This document shows positions 8,630-16,960 of a DNA stretch of 39,998 nucleotides, in pieces. Position 1 is the stretch's first letter. Each line of letters opens with the position of its first letter. The notes beneath the pieces were generated by a model that saw only the letters and a program-made list of their open reading frames with translations, had not been told where the DNA came from and ran no database searches. The position numbers and the translations under genes are program-made. The DNA is taken from positions 1 through 39,998 of the forward strand of contig JAFRLX010000161.1 of assembly GCA_017430965.1 (NCBI GenBank), read 5' to 3'. This DNA comes from Clostridia bacterium. GTDB lineage: Bacteria > Bacillota > Clostridia > Oscillospirales > Acutalibacteraceae.

Positions 8630-9311
8630 CAATCAGATACGGACAAAATTCCAACCTGTCCGCCGCAATTAAGTGAAACTGTATACCGTATTTTTCCCCT
8701 TCAAATGCGCTCTGTGCCGCTTTGCCGTGCATGTGCCCGTAATAGCAGCGCTTTATGCCGTTTTGCACCAGGCAATCCAGTATTTCTTCACATTCCTCAA
8801 GCAGCGAAAGCGGCGGGTAGTGCAAAAACACCACCGGCTCCTTTCCTGTTTGCTTTGCCGCATCCACACTGCGCTGCAGCCTGCCGACCTCGCGCAGCAG
8901 CACCTTTTTATCGGCACTTTTTTCCGCATCAAAAAACCAGCTTCGCGTGCCGCAAACGGCAATGTTTTGACAGGGATAGGCGTTGTTAAACACAAAATCG
9001 ATGCTTTCTAACTGCGCGCTTTCTTTTAGGCGGGCGTTTTTGTTCATGGTGTCCCACCACAAATCGTGATTGCCTTTCAACAGCAGCTTTTTTCCGGGCA
9101 GCGCATCGAGCCACTGCAAATCCGGCAATGCCTCGGCATAATTAATGCCCCATGAAATATCGCCGGGAATGACAACCGTGTCCTGCGCACCGACCAATTT
9201 TTCCCAATTGGTCTGAAGCTTTTGCACATAATCATTCCAGCCGAAGAAAACATCCATCGGCTTATCGGTTCCAAATGATAAATGCAAATCCGCAATTGCG
9301 TAAACTGCCAT
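8622..9311 (-). CDS. YhbR-type calcineurin-like metallophosphoesterase
   Basis: A 229-residue protein with all five metallophosphoesterase blocks: IADLHLSF (Asp8, His10), PGDISWG, LKGNHDLWW, LHYPPLS and YGHMHGKA. These bind two metal ions in the active site. The natural substrate is unknown. The open frame extends 145 codons further upstream, but the extension has no family similarity and runs antisense through the DUF1540 gene. The ATG at 9311 has GAGGG five bases ahead and begins exactly at the conserved block, so I set the start there. Monocistronic, with its own terminator. Confidence 0.88.
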   Translation of the reverse strand: MAVYAIADLHLSFGTDKPMDVFFGWNDYVQKLQTNWEKLVGAQDTVVIPGDISWGINYAEALPDLQWLDALPGKKLLLKGNHDLWWDTMNKNARLKESAQLESIDFVFNNAYPCQNIAVCGTRSWFFDAEKSADKKVLLREVGRLQRSVDAAKQTGKEPVVFLHYPPLSLLEECEEILDCLVQNGIKRCYYGHMHGKAAQSAFEGEKYGIQFHLIAADRLEFCPYLIEK

Positions 9312-9371
9312 AATTCCCTCGCATATTTTTTCTGATTTCTCCCACACTATATAGTGAAAGGAGTGTTGAAG

Positions 9372-9524
9372 GTGCATAACTGTATCAAATGCAATGTCAC
9401 AAATTGTGAATACCATGACAAGGCAAATCACTGCTGCGCTTCCGAAATTGAAGTAGGTCCGCACTATGCAAACACCAGCAGCGACACCATTTGTGCAACT
9501 TTTAAAGCAAACAAAAGTGAGTAA
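9372..9524 (+). CDS. Small DUF1540 family protein
   Basis: A 50-codon gene starting with GTG at 9372, eight bases after a perfect AAAGGAG (9357-9363), ending at TAA 9522-9524. The product has six cysteines (C4, C7, C12, C21, C22, C41) in the DUF1540 pattern: CIKCNVTNCEY, then CCASEIEV, then DTICATFK. DUF1540 proteins are short cysteine-rich proteins common in Clostridia, and metal binding is often suspected. The gene is divergent from the metallophosphoesterase (60 bases between starts). A 12-bp palindrome CACTATATAGTG (9345-9356) abuts the RBS. Function is not known. Confidence 0.82.
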   Translation: MHNCIKCNVTNCEYHDKANHCCASEIEVGPHYANTSSDTICATFKANKSE

Positions 9525-9577
9525 AGCAACCATCGGGCGGTACGCGGTACAGCCTCTTTTTTCGCTATAATTGCAGT

Positions 9578-9617
9578 AAAAACTGTCAACCGGCGCCGGC
9601 CAAGTTGGCAGTTTTTT
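9578..9617. terminator. Bidirectional terminator between DUF1540 gene and thrC
   Basis: A 13-bp stem (9578-9590 with 9604-9616, one G-T pair) flanked by A on the left and T on the right, with a GC-rich palindromic loop. It can stop the plus-strand DUF1540 transcript and minus-strand transcription coming from thrC. Confidence 0.8.
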
Positions 9618-9671
9618 ACTTTGATTTTTAAAAATAGAAGGCTGATTTTGAGTGCCTTGCAGCGACAGCCG

Positions 9672-9696
9672 AAAAAACCTGACACAAATAGGTTTT
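9672..9696 (-). terminator. Hairpin downstream of thrC
   Basis: On the minus strand AAAACCT (9690-9696) and AGGTTTT (9674-9680) form a 7-bp stem followed by further T. A second imperfect hairpin built on CCTGAA/TTCAGG lies closer to the thrC stop, near 9735-9770. Either may end the rplS-thrC transcript. The rest of 9525-9771 shows no gene. Confidence 0.4.
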
Positions 9697-9771
9697 GACC
9701 GCTTTTTACGAATATCAGGTAAAAAACAGACTGACCTGAACCGCAAAGCCTCTCACAGTGCGCATTCAGGT

Positions 9772-11271
9772 TTATTTAATACCAAGCAAATCCAACACCA
9801 CATCGGTCATTTCACTGCGCTCGGCAACCTTTTCAAAACGCACCGGTTTGTTTTGAATTGCCGCAAGCGGTGCGGGAATCGGTTCGCCCGTAATTTCCTG
9901 CAGGCGCTCCATCATCACAAAGCCATCCTCACAAACAGCTTCTTTTGAACCGACTGCCTCCAGCACTGCCGGGCTGAATTTATAAGGCGAAGCGGTCGAA
10001 GCAATCACTGTCGGCGTGGTGTCGCCTGTTTTTTCCAAGTAGTTATAGAAAACGCGCACTGCCACAGCCGTGTGTGTATCGCACAAATAATGGAAGCGGC
10101 GGTAGATATCGCCAATGGTTTCTTTGGTTGCGGCATCATCACAGCAGCCGCCCTCAAAACTGCCCTTGAGCTTTTCATACACGCTTCTGTTGACGGTATA
10201 GCAGCCGTCCTCAAACAAGCCTTCCATGCAGTCTTTGACAAAGCTGTCATTATCGCCGCTCAAATGGAATAACAATCTTTCCAGATTGCTGGAAACCAAA
10301 ATATCCATGGAAGGAGAAATGGTGGTAAAAAACTCTCTGTCTTTGTTATAAAAACCGCTGTCAATAAACTCTGTCAAGACATTATTGGCATTGGAAGCAC
10401 ACAGCAGTTTTTTAATTGGCACGCCCATCTCTTTGGCATAGTATGCCGCTAAGATATTGCCGAAATTCCCTGTAGGCACAACGATATTTATCTTGTCGCC
10501 CAAAGAGATTTTTCCTTGGTTGAGCAGGTCGCAGTAGGTGGAAAAATAGTAGACAATCTGCGGTACTAACCTGCCCCAGTTGATGGAATTGGCAGAAGAA
10601 AACATCATGTTCTTCTCCGCTAACTTTGCCTTTACCTGCTCACTGGTAAAGATTTCTTTAACGCTTGTTTGCGCATCATCAAAATTACCGTTAATCGCAC
10701 ACACTGCCACATTGGCGCCTTCTTGGGTGCACATTTGCAGCTTTTGCATAGCGCTCACGCCATCATTCGGATAAAACACAAGCACATTGGTATTTTCCAC
10801 ATCTTTGAAGCCTTCCAGCGCCGCTTTACCGGTATCGCCGGAGGTGGCAACCAAAATAACAATTTGCTTGCCGTCAGCCGTTTTCTTTGCGGAGGTGGTC
10901 AAAAGGTAGGGCAATAACTGTAACGCCATATCCTTAAATGCACAAGTGGGACCGTGCCATAATTCGAGGATATTTACCCCGTTTTCCAGTGCCACGGTCG
11001 GCGCAACCTCTTTTGCGGTAAATTTGCCGGCTTTGTAGGCGCCGTGAACACAGTCATCCAGCTCCTGCTCGGTAAAATCGGTTAAGTACAGTGCCAATAT
11101 TTCTTTGGCTCTGCCGATATAATCCAGCTCTGCCAAATGCTTGATAAACTCGCGGCTTACGCACGGAATTTCACAGGGCACATACAAGCCGCCCTCTTTG
11201 GAAATACCGTTGGTAATCGCCTGCGCTGCTGTCACTTTGACCGACTTATCTCTTGTACTTGTGTAATACAT
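9772..11271 (-). CDS. thrC: Threonine synthase
   Basis: A 499-residue PLP enzyme that converts O-phosphohomoserine to threonine, the last step of threonine synthesis. It is of the longer class with an N-terminal domain starting MYYTSTRD. The PLP lysine is K113 in GPTCAFKDMALQLLP. Further signatures are ATSGDTGKAALEGF and VPTGNFGNILAAYYAK. It starts 23 bases after yraN with AAGGCGG as RBS, so it probably ends the rnhB-yraN transcript. Other threonine pathway genes are not adjacent. Confidence 0.95.
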   Translation of the reverse strand: MYYTSTRDKSVKVTAAQAITNGISKEGGLYVPCEIPCVSREFIKHLAELDYIGRAKEILALYLTDFTEQELDDCVHGAYKAGKFTAKEVAPTVALENGVNILELWHGPTCAFKDMALQLLPYLLTTSAKKTADGKQIVILVATSGDTGKAALEGFKDVENTNVLVFYPNDGVSAMQKLQMCTQEGANVAVCAINGNFDDAQTSVKEIFTSEQVKAKLAEKNMMFSSANSINWGRLVPQIVYYFSTYCDLLNQGKISLGDKINIVVPTGNFGNILAAYYAKEMGVPIKKLLCASNANNVLTEFIDSGFYNKDREFFTTISPSMDILVSSNLERLLFHLSGDNDSFVKDCMEGLFEDGCYTVNRSVYEKLKGSFEGGCCDDAATKETIGDIYRRFHYLCDTHTAVAVRVFYNYLEKTGDTTPTVIASTASPYKFSPAVLEAVGSKEAVCEDGFVMMERLQEITGEPIPAPLAAIQNKPVRFEKVAERSEMTDVVLDLLGIK

Positions 11272-11294
11272 ATAATCCGCCTTTCAATGCACCG

Positions 11295-11654
11295 CTACAC
11301 GCGAAATGCATCTTTCATATAATTAATTTTATATACCTTATAGTTCTCTTCTTCGGGAAAGAACACTTCTGCCACATCAAAGCGTATCGGGTTTTTGAGT
11401 TTTCGCGAAGCAGCAAAAAGGGACGCTGTCAACGCCAGCTTGCGCTGCTTCTCTTTGCCGACATACTCTGCCGGGCGCGCAATGCTGTTCTTTCCGCGCG
11501 CCTTCACCTCGGTGATGACCAAGGTTTTCTTATCTAAGCTGATAATATCCGCCTCGCCGAAACGGCAGCGATAATTACTGGTTAAAATATCGTAGCCTTT
11601 TTCTCTAAGATAGCGGGTCACATAGATTTCTCCCCACTCGCCGGCTTGATTCAT
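11295..11654 (-). CDS. UPF0102 (YraN) family endonuclease-like protein
   Basis: A 119-residue protein of the UPF0102 family, which has a Holliday-junction-resolvase/restriction-endonuclease-like fold. Visible are the opening GEWGEIYVTRYL and the nuclease-like core GEADIISLDKKTLVITEVKA with the D...E-x-K arrangement. The frame could begin at a TTG 45 bases earlier, but the ATG at 11654 overlaps the rnhB stop as ATGA and aligns with the family start, so I chose it. The RBS is weak, which fits translational coupling to rnhB, its usual neighbour. Biological role unproven. Confidence 0.88.
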   Translation of the reverse strand: MNQAGEWGEIYVTRYLREKGYDILTSNYRCRFGEADIISLDKKTLVITEVKARGKNSIARPAEYVGKEKQRKLALTASLFAASRKLKNPIRFDVAEVFFPEEENYKVYKINYMKDAFRV

Positions 11655-12256
11655 CCGCCAATCATCTTCTTTAAAAATGTTTTTCTGTGTATATCGCAAA
11701 TGCCGTACTGCGCAATCATTTCATAGTGCAGTTTGGTTCCGTAGCCCTTATGTTTTTCAAACTGATATTCCGGGTACTTTTGCGCCATTTCGAGCATATA
11801 CCTGTCCCTTGTGACCTTTGCCAAAATCGATGCCGCTGCAATATTGGCGCTCTTGGCATCCCCCTTGACAATGCAGCGCTGCGCAATAGATAAACCCGGG
11901 GTTTTATTCCCATCAATCAGCGCAATATCGGGCTTGACGGTTTCCAGCTTTGCTACCGCCCTTCTCATTGCCAAAAAAGTTGCCTGCAAAATATTGATTT
12001 CATCAATCTCTTTTTCATCGGCAAAGGCAATGCCGTAATCCAACGCCTGCTGACAAATGACATCAAACAATACCTCGCGCTTTTTTTCGCTGAGCTTCTT
12101 GGAATCATTGACTCCCTCGAGCACCATGCCTTTGGGCAAAACAACACAGGCGGCGCAAACAGGGCCTGCCAGCGGACCTCTGCCGGCTTCATCCACACCG
12201 CACACCACCTCATAGCCTTCTGCCAAGGCGGCATTTTCATACTCTAACCAGTTCAT
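11651..12256 (-). CDS. rnhB: Ribonuclease HII
   Basis: A 201-residue enzyme that cuts RNA in RNA-DNA hybrids and removes misincorporated ribonucleotides. The signature GVDEAGRGPLAGPV holds catalytic Asp22 and Glu23, and a further acidic residue is Asp115 in IALIDGNK. It overlaps ylqF upstream by four bases and yraN downstream by four bases, the standard Firmicute rbgA-rnhB-yraN order. Confidence 0.96.
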   Translation of the reverse strand: MNWLEYENAALAEGYEVVCGVDEAGRGPLAGPVCAACVVLPKGMVLEGVNDSKKLSEKKREVLFDVICQQALDYGIAFADEKEIDEINILQATFLAMRRAVAKLETVKPDIALIDGNKTPGLSIAQRCIVKGDAKSANIAAASILAKVTRDRYMLEMAQKYPEYQFEKHKGYGTKLHYEMIAQYGICDIHRKTFLKKMIGG

Positions 12257-13128
12257 ATAAAATCCTCCGGCATTTCAAAGGTGAATTTGCCGAGTTTTCC
12301 TTTTTTAAATTCATCCAGCAGGGTAACACTTGCCCGCTCGGTATCCACCTCGCCGCCGGCAATGAGCATGCCTCGTTTTCTGCCGATATTCTCGAGAATT
12401 TCCCAAGAATCCAGCCCTTCAATGGAGTCGAGCTTATAGCGCGCACAAAGCCTGTCGGCATAATGGTCCTTGATATAATCAATCAGGCGCAGCGCCATGG
12501 TCTCACTGTCGAGCACCTCACTCTTGACCGCGCCGGTAAAAGCAAGCTTGTCGCCGACCGCTTTGTCCTCAAACTTCGGCCACAGCACACCCGGTGTGTC
12601 TAAAAGTTCCACGCCCTTGCCAATCACAAACCACTGGTTGGAGCGCGTAACGCCCGGGGTGTCGGCAACCTTCGCCTTGCCGTTTTTCGCCATGCGGTTG
12701 ATAAAGGAGGATTTGCCGACATTCGGAATGCCGACCACCATCAGCCGCAGAGATTTGCCTGCCATTCCCTTTTGCTCGTTTTTTTCAATCGTGGGCGCAA
12801 GCACTTTTCTGACTAAAGGTAAATAGGCATTCAGCCCCTTGCCGATTCTGCAATCCACGGCAAGCGCATAAATGCCCTGTTGTTGATAATATGCAATCCA
12901 TTTGGCAGTGGCATTTTCATCCGCATAATCCGCTTTGTTGAGCAGAATAATGCGCGGTTTTCCACTGATAATACTGTCGATTTCCGGGTTTTTGGAGGAC
13001 TCGGGAAGCCTGGCATCTCGAATTTCCGTAACGGCATCAACCAGCTTGAGCGCCTCGCCGATTTTGCGGCGGGTTTTCGCCATATGCCCCGGAAACCACT
13101 GTACGGTTGTTTTGATTGAATCTGCCAT
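12253..13128 (-). CDS. ylqF: Ribosome biogenesis GTPase YlqF (RbgA)
   Basis: A 291-residue circularly permuted GTPase that helps late 50S assembly. The permuted motif order is visible: G4 NKAD at residues 64-67 comes before G1 GIPNVGKSS at about 133-141 and G3 DTPGV. The N-terminus WFPGHMAKTRR is characteristic of RbgA. It starts two bases after lepB, with AGGTTAAAA ahead of the ATG. Confidence 0.96.
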   Translation of the reverse strand: MADSIKTTVQWFPGHMAKTRRKIGEALKLVDAVTEIRDARLPESSKNPEIDSIISGKPRIILLNKADYADENATAKWIAYYQQQGIYALAVDCRIGKGLNAYLPLVRKVLAPTIEKNEQKGMAGKSLRLMVVGIPNVGKSSFINRMAKNGKAKVADTPGVTRSNQWFVIGKGVELLDTPGVLWPKFEDKAVGDKLAFTGAVKSEVLDSETMALRLIDYIKDHYADRLCARYKLDSIEGLDSWEILENIGRKRGMLIAGGEVDTERASVTLLDEFKKGKLGKFTFEMPEDFI

Positions 13129-13130
13129 TT

Positions 13131-13676
13131 TTAACCTATTTTAAAATGCCCGAAAGGCAACACTCTTATGTTTGCCTCGCCGATAATGTACCTGACATCA
13201 ATATCGCCGATACTTGAGTCACGGCAGTCCCAGGAATTATTGCGGTTGTCGCCCATGCAAAATACATGCCCCGCTTCTACCGTATGCGGGAACTTCACAT
13301 CAAAGCTCTTATAAGTGGGCGCTGCAATGTAATCCTCCTGGAGAACCTCGCCGTCAACCTTCACTTCACCGGTATCGAAGTTGATATCCACTACCTGACC
13401 TTCGGTAGCAATCACTCTTTTAATCAGCGGTTCATTTGCCGCAGTCGGCTGGGTGATAACGACAATATCTCCTTGTGAGGGCTGATATTTCACATTGGAA
13501 AGCAAGAGCCAATCTCCGTTTTGCAGGGTGGGCTCCATAGACTCTCCCACCACGCCGGAAATCCTGAAGCAGAAGGTGAAAATAATAAAGATAATCACCA
13601 GCGCCTGCACAATAATTTCAACAATATCCAAAATGCCGGCAACAACGGCATTTTTTTTGCTTTTGTTATCAGCCAT
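13131..13676 (-). CDS. lepB: Signal peptidase I
   Basis: A 181-residue membrane serine protease that removes signal peptides from secreted proteins. A single N-terminal transmembrane segment lies at about residues 14-37. Catalytic Ser46 is in GESMEPTL and Lys86 in PLIKRVIATEG, followed by the GDNRNNSWDCRDSS box. AGGAG precedes the ATG by seven bases. A terminator-like hairpin separates it from rplS. It would process the signal peptides of the three subtilases encoded further right. Confidence 0.95.
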   Translation of the reverse strand: MADNKSKKNAVVAGILDIVEIIVQALVIIFIIFTFCFRISGVVGESMEPTLQNGDWLLLSNVKYQPSQGDIVVITQPTAANEPLIKRVIATEGQVVDINFDTGEVKVDGEVLQEDYIAAPTYKSFDVKFPHTVEAGHVFCMGDNRNNSWDCRDSSIGDIDVRYIIGEANIRVLPFGHFKIG

Positions 13677-13703
13677 GATACATCTCCTAAATAAAATTGT
13701 AGC

Positions 13704-13756
13704 AAAAACGGGATGCAGCGCCTCAACCGCTAAGCGGTTGAAACCCCATACATCCC
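13704..13756 (-). terminator. Compound hairpin terminator between rplS and lepB
   Basis: On the minus strand GGGATG (13751-13756 region) pairs with CATCCC (13710-13715) and encloses a perfect inner stem TTCAACCGC/GCGGTTGA (13723-13741), followed by TTTTT (13704-13708). It probably uncouples high rplS expression from the lepB cluster. A TACAAT just beyond it could serve as the lepB -10 box, but no good -35 box was found. Confidence 0.6.
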
Positions 13757-13816
13757 CTCTTTGTTACAGAAACCGTGCCGTTAAACCGCATTGTTATTTA
13801 ACCGGCACACCGAGCA

Positions 13817-14158
13817 TTAAAGAGCCTGCTTAACTTTAGCAGCCTTACCGACTCTATCACGAAGATAATAGAGCTTACTGCGGCGCACTTTACCGCGACG
13901 CACTACCTTAATGCTTTCCACATTCGGTGAATGGAGCGGGAACACTCTTTCCACACCGACACCGTAAGAAATACGGCGCACAGTGAATGTTTCGGAAACA
14001 CCGCTGCCCTTCTTGGCAATTACGGTACCTTCGAAAGCCTGCAATCTGGACCTGGAACCCTCGGTAATTCTCACTTCGATACGAATGGTATCACCGATGT
14101 TAAACGCAGGTACTTCCTTTTTGCAGGAATCCGCTGACATCATTTTCAAAGCATCCAT
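13817..14158 (-). CDS. rplS: 50S ribosomal protein L19
   Basis: A 113-residue ribosomal protein with family motifs [32 protein letters not shown] and SKLYYLRDR. Normal length. RBS GGGAGGAA is placed well before the ATG. The gene has its own strong promoter at 14345-14373 and a leader of about 180 bases with several hairpins, consistent with leader-mediated control. trmD and rimM, frequent partners, are not adjacent upstream. Confidence 0.96.
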   Translation of the reverse strand: MDALKMMSADSCKKEVPAFNIGDTIRIEVRITEGSRSRLQAFEGTVIAKKGSGVSETFTVRRISYGVGVERVFPLHSPNVESIKVVRRGKVRRSKLYYLRDRVGKAAKVKQAL

Positions 14159-14338
14159 CGTTTATTCCTCCCGTTATTCAGGCGTTCGTGCATCGAAGCT
14201 CTCGCAGTGAATTTCTCTGCTGCGCGGCTTGTGCAGAGGACTCGCCTTTTTAGCGCCCGCAGGCGCTAACCGCACCGAAAAAAACTTCGGCGGAAACAAA
14301 ATGCATGCAGGTTTTGGCAATGCGTTCCAAAACTCAGC
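14159..14338 (-). promoter_or_regulatory. Structured rplS 5' leader
   Basis: The predicted transcript leader holds at least three stem-loops: TTTTGG/CCAAAA (14312-14332), a perfect 8-bp stem TTAGCGCC/GGCGCTAA with a 4-base loop (14250-14269), and CTCTGC/GCAGAG (about 14214-14238). An L19 leader RNA is known in Firmicutes; I cannot confirm that this matches its consensus. No coding sequence was seen in 14159-14396. Confidence 0.5.
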
Positions 14339-14344
14339 CTGTAT

Positions 14345-14373
14345 ATATTAGCATACGCTTTTAAAATAATCAA
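14345..14373 (-). promoter_or_regulatory. Sigma-A promoter of rplS
   Basis: TTGATT (14368-14373), 17-base spacer, TAATAT (14345-14350) on the minus strand. The start point would lie near 14338. It sits about 25 bases past the stop of the preceding gene. Confidence 0.75.
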
Positions 14374-14396
14374 GCCTTTTTTTCCAATTGTGCAAA

Positions 14397-15065
14397 TTAT
14401 TTAAAATACCGATAGTGTTCGTTGACAACACAGTGTTTGTAAATGCTGCGCAGTTCATACTCGAATCCCGCCGCTTTTTCAAGGCTGCCGGCAAACAGAA
14501 AAACATTGAGCGTATTGTTTTGTTCGGCAGTGACAAGCAGCTTCAAGGAAAGCCGCCCTTCCTCGGTGTGCACGGCATAGGTTATGACATTCGGTAGAAT
14601 GTCCACATCTTCCTCCACCTTTTTTCTGCCGTGCTTGACCTTCTTTTTGATAAACAGCGCCTCTCCGTGTAAAACTGCCTCTATGGCGGCGGCAGCCGCT
14701 GCCGGTTCGCTGAGCGCATACTCAATTTCATACACGGCCGCATAGATTTCCTGCGGGCTCATTTTCGGCTCGTGCACGCGCAAAATTTGAATTCCCTCCG
14801 GCATCGCGGCATTAAGGCGCGCTTTGAGCTCGCTGTTTGATAAATTTTCATCCAACAGGCGAATATCCATGCTCTCGCATTTACTCTCAATGCCTAAGGG
14901 CAGGCTTTGCACATAACGAAAATACGGTTTGGGGTTGTAGCCCTCCGTAAACCAAATCGGAAGATGCGCACGGCGCACGGCGCGGAAAAACACACGGTTT
15001 AAGTCCAAGTGAGAGATGTATTTGGCATTGCCGCACTTGGTATAATCAAGCCTTACTTCGCGCAT
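14397..15065 (-). CDS. TIGR03936/DUF2344 radical-SAM-associated protein
   Basis: A 222-residue protein of the DUF2344 family, encoded next to or fused with TIGR03960 radical SAM proteins. Family landmarks are RLDYTKCGNAKYISHLDL near the start, RRAHLPIWFTEGYNPKP and LPLGIESKCE. The open frame could begin at 15143, but GGGAGGTG lies six bases before the ATG at 15065, which also matches the family start; this start overlaps the upstream gene by 20 bases. Its exact role is unresolved; a part in RNA modification or ribosome-related work together with its partner is often supposed. Confidence 0.88.
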   Translation of the reverse strand: MREVRLDYTKCGNAKYISHLDLNRVFFRAVRRAHLPIWFTEGYNPKPYFRYVQSLPLGIESKCESMDIRLLDENLSNSELKARLNAAMPEGIQILRVHEPKMSPQEIYAAVYEIEYALSEPAAAAAAIEAVLHGEALFIKKKVKHGRKKVEEDVDILPNVITYAVHTEEGRLSLKLLVTAEQNNTLNVFLFAGSLEKAAGFEYELRSIYKHCVVNEHYRYFK

Positions 15066-16899
15066 GGCACACACCTCCCGTAAGCTTGTCCGCCCCGCAG
15101 GCGGCACATTTTTGGCGGCAATGGGGGCTGGTTTTGCTCTCATGCGCCTTTTTGTTTTCGCTGATTAAATATTCCTTGCGGATGCAGTAATCCAAATGGT
15201 CCCACGGCAGCACTTCATCAAACGGTATTTTTCTGTTGGCATAAAACTTGGGGTCAACACCGCAGCTTTCAAAGGCTTTGAGCCAACCTTCAAAGTTAAA
15301 ATGCTCATCCCACGAGTCAAATTTACAGCCGTTTCGGTAGGCTGCGAGCACCACCGGGCACAGCTTGCGCGAACCCTTGGCAAGCACGGCTTCAATCAGT
15401 GTATCTGTGCTGTTGTTATAGGAAATGGAAACCCTTTTAGAGTGACTGGCGGCAAGCAGCACTTCCTTTTTGCGCTCTAAAGTTTCTCGGGTATCCGCCG
15501 CCTCCCATTGAAACGGTGAAAACGGCTTCGGGATAAAGGAAGAACAGCTGACATTGATGGTCAGCGCTTTCCCTTTCGGCTTATCGGGAAGCGCATAAAA
15601 CAAATCCGCCACTTTATCGGCAAGAATGGAAATACCGGCAACATCCTCTTCGGTTTCGGTCGGCAAACCCATCATAAAATACAGCTTCACCAAGCTCCAG
15701 CCGCCCATAAACGCATTGCGGCAGGTTTGCATCAGTTCTTCTTCGGTCACATTTTTATTAATCGCATCGCGCAAGCGCTGTGTTCCCGCTTCCGGCGCAA
15801 AAGTCAGACCGCTGCGCCGCACCTTCGCAAGCTTTTCGGCAAGGCTTTCCGAGAAATTATCCACGCGCAAAGACGGTAAAGAAAGGTTGATTTTTTCGCT
15901 CTCGCAATCATCAATCAGTTCGGAAAGCAAGGTTTCGATTTGGGTGTAATCGCTCGAACTCAACGAACACAGAGAAAGCTCCTCATAGCCTGTATTCTCA
16001 CACAGTGTATTGGCTTGGCGGCGAATGACTTCACACGATTTTTCGCGAACCGGTCGGTAAATAAAGCCCGCCTGACAGAAGCGGCAGCCGCGAATACAAC
16101 CGCGAAACACCTCGGCTGTTGCCCTGTCGTGCACTGCCTGCACAAAAGGAACAATAAATGTCTCGGGATAATAGGAAGTATCCAAATCCGCCACCACGCG
16201 CTTTTTGACGCTTGCGGGCACAAAATCATACTTCGGGACCACTGCCTTAACAGTGTTATCTTCATGGTAGCTGACATCATAAAAAGAAGGGATATAAACG
16301 CCTTGAATTTGGGAAGCCTTTTTCAGGAACTCCTCACGGCTCTCCCCCTTCTGCTTGCAGCTGCGGTAACACTCAATCACTTCCGGCAAAAGTTCCTCGC
16401 CCTCACCCAGGCAAAAAATGTCCGCAAAATCGGCAATCGGCTCGGGATTGCACACACAGGGACCGCCTGCAATCACAATGTTTTTAAGCCCCTTGCGCTC
16501 CTTGCTCAACAGCGGCACCTGCGCCAAAGAAAGCATATTGAGCATATTGGTGTAGCACATTTCATACTGCAGGGTAAAGCCGATAAAATCGAACTCTTTG
16601 ACGGCATCGCCGCTTTCAAGCGCAAAAAGAGGTATGTTTTGCTCACGCATGATTTGCTCCATATCCAAATCGGGCGCAAAGCAGCGCTCGCACCATACCT
16701 TGTCCATTTCATTGATTAACCCGTACAGTATTTTGATGCCGAGATGCGACATACCGATTTCATATAAATCGGGAAAGCAGAAAGCAAAGCGCACATCGAC
16801 CTGCTCTTTTTCTTTGACAACACTGCCGAGCTCACCGCCCGTATAGCGCGCCGGTTTTTGCACAAACGGCAAAATCTTTTCAATTTGTTTACTTCTCAT
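15046..16899 (-). CDS. TIGR03960 family B12-binding-like/radical SAM protein
   Basis: A 617-residue protein. The N-terminal part resembles a B12-binding fold (DVRFAFCFPDLYEIGMSHLG). A radical SAM core follows with the Fe-S motif GCIRGCRFCQAG at about residues 267-276 (CxxxCxxC). The C-terminus is cysteine-rich (CRQKCAACGADKL), as is common in this family. It overlaps the DUF2344 gene and has its own promoter. In many Clostridia these two sit beside RNase G and rplU-rpmA; those genes are not next to it here. The reaction is unknown. Confidence 0.9.
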   Translation of the reverse strand: MRSKQIEKILPFVQKPARYTGGELGSVVKEKEQVDVRFAFCFPDLYEIGMSHLGIKILYGLINEMDKVWCERCFAPDLDMEQIMREQNIPLFALESGDAVKEFDFIGFTLQYEMCYTNMLNMLSLAQVPLLSKERKGLKNIVIAGGPCVCNPEPIADFADIFCLGEGEELLPEVIECYRSCKQKGESREEFLKKASQIQGVYIPSFYDVSYHEDNTVKAVVPKYDFVPASVKKRVVADLDTSYYPETFIVPFVQAVHDRATAEVFRGCIRGCRFCQAGFIYRPVREKSCEVIRRQANTLCENTGYEELSLCSLSSSDYTQIETLLSELIDDCESEKINLSLPSLRVDNFSESLAEKLAKVRRSGLTFAPEAGTQRLRDAINKNVTEEELMQTCRNAFMGGWSLVKLYFMMGLPTETEEDVAGISILADKVADLFYALPDKPKGKALTINVSCSSFIPKPFSPFQWEAADTRETLERKKEVLLAASHSKRVSISYNNSTDTLIEAVLAKGSRKLCPVVLAAYRNGCKFDSWDEHFNFEGWLKAFESCGVDPKFYANRKIPFDEVLPWDHLDYCIRKEYLISENKKAHESKTSPHCRQKCAACGADKLTGGVCHARSKA

Positions 16900-16931
16900 C
16901 TTTCACTCCGAAAAAACAATATCTACTCACT

Positions 16932-16960
16932 ATTATATATGAAAAGAGAACGTTTTTCAA
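16932..16960 (-). promoter_or_regulatory. Sigma-A promoter of the radical SAM/DUF2344 pair
   Basis: TTGAAA (16955-16960), 17-base spacer and TATAAT (16932-16937) on the minus strand. The -35 box overlaps the stop codon of the M50 peptidase gene. This lets the pair be expressed without the sporulation-type genes upstream. Confidence 0.75.

Noticed and set aside
9312-9746. 145-codon N-terminal extension of the metallophosphoesterase frame
   Set aside because: It has no family similarity, runs antisense through the DUF1540 gene and the terminator at 9578-9617, and a well-placed RBS marks the ATG at 9311.
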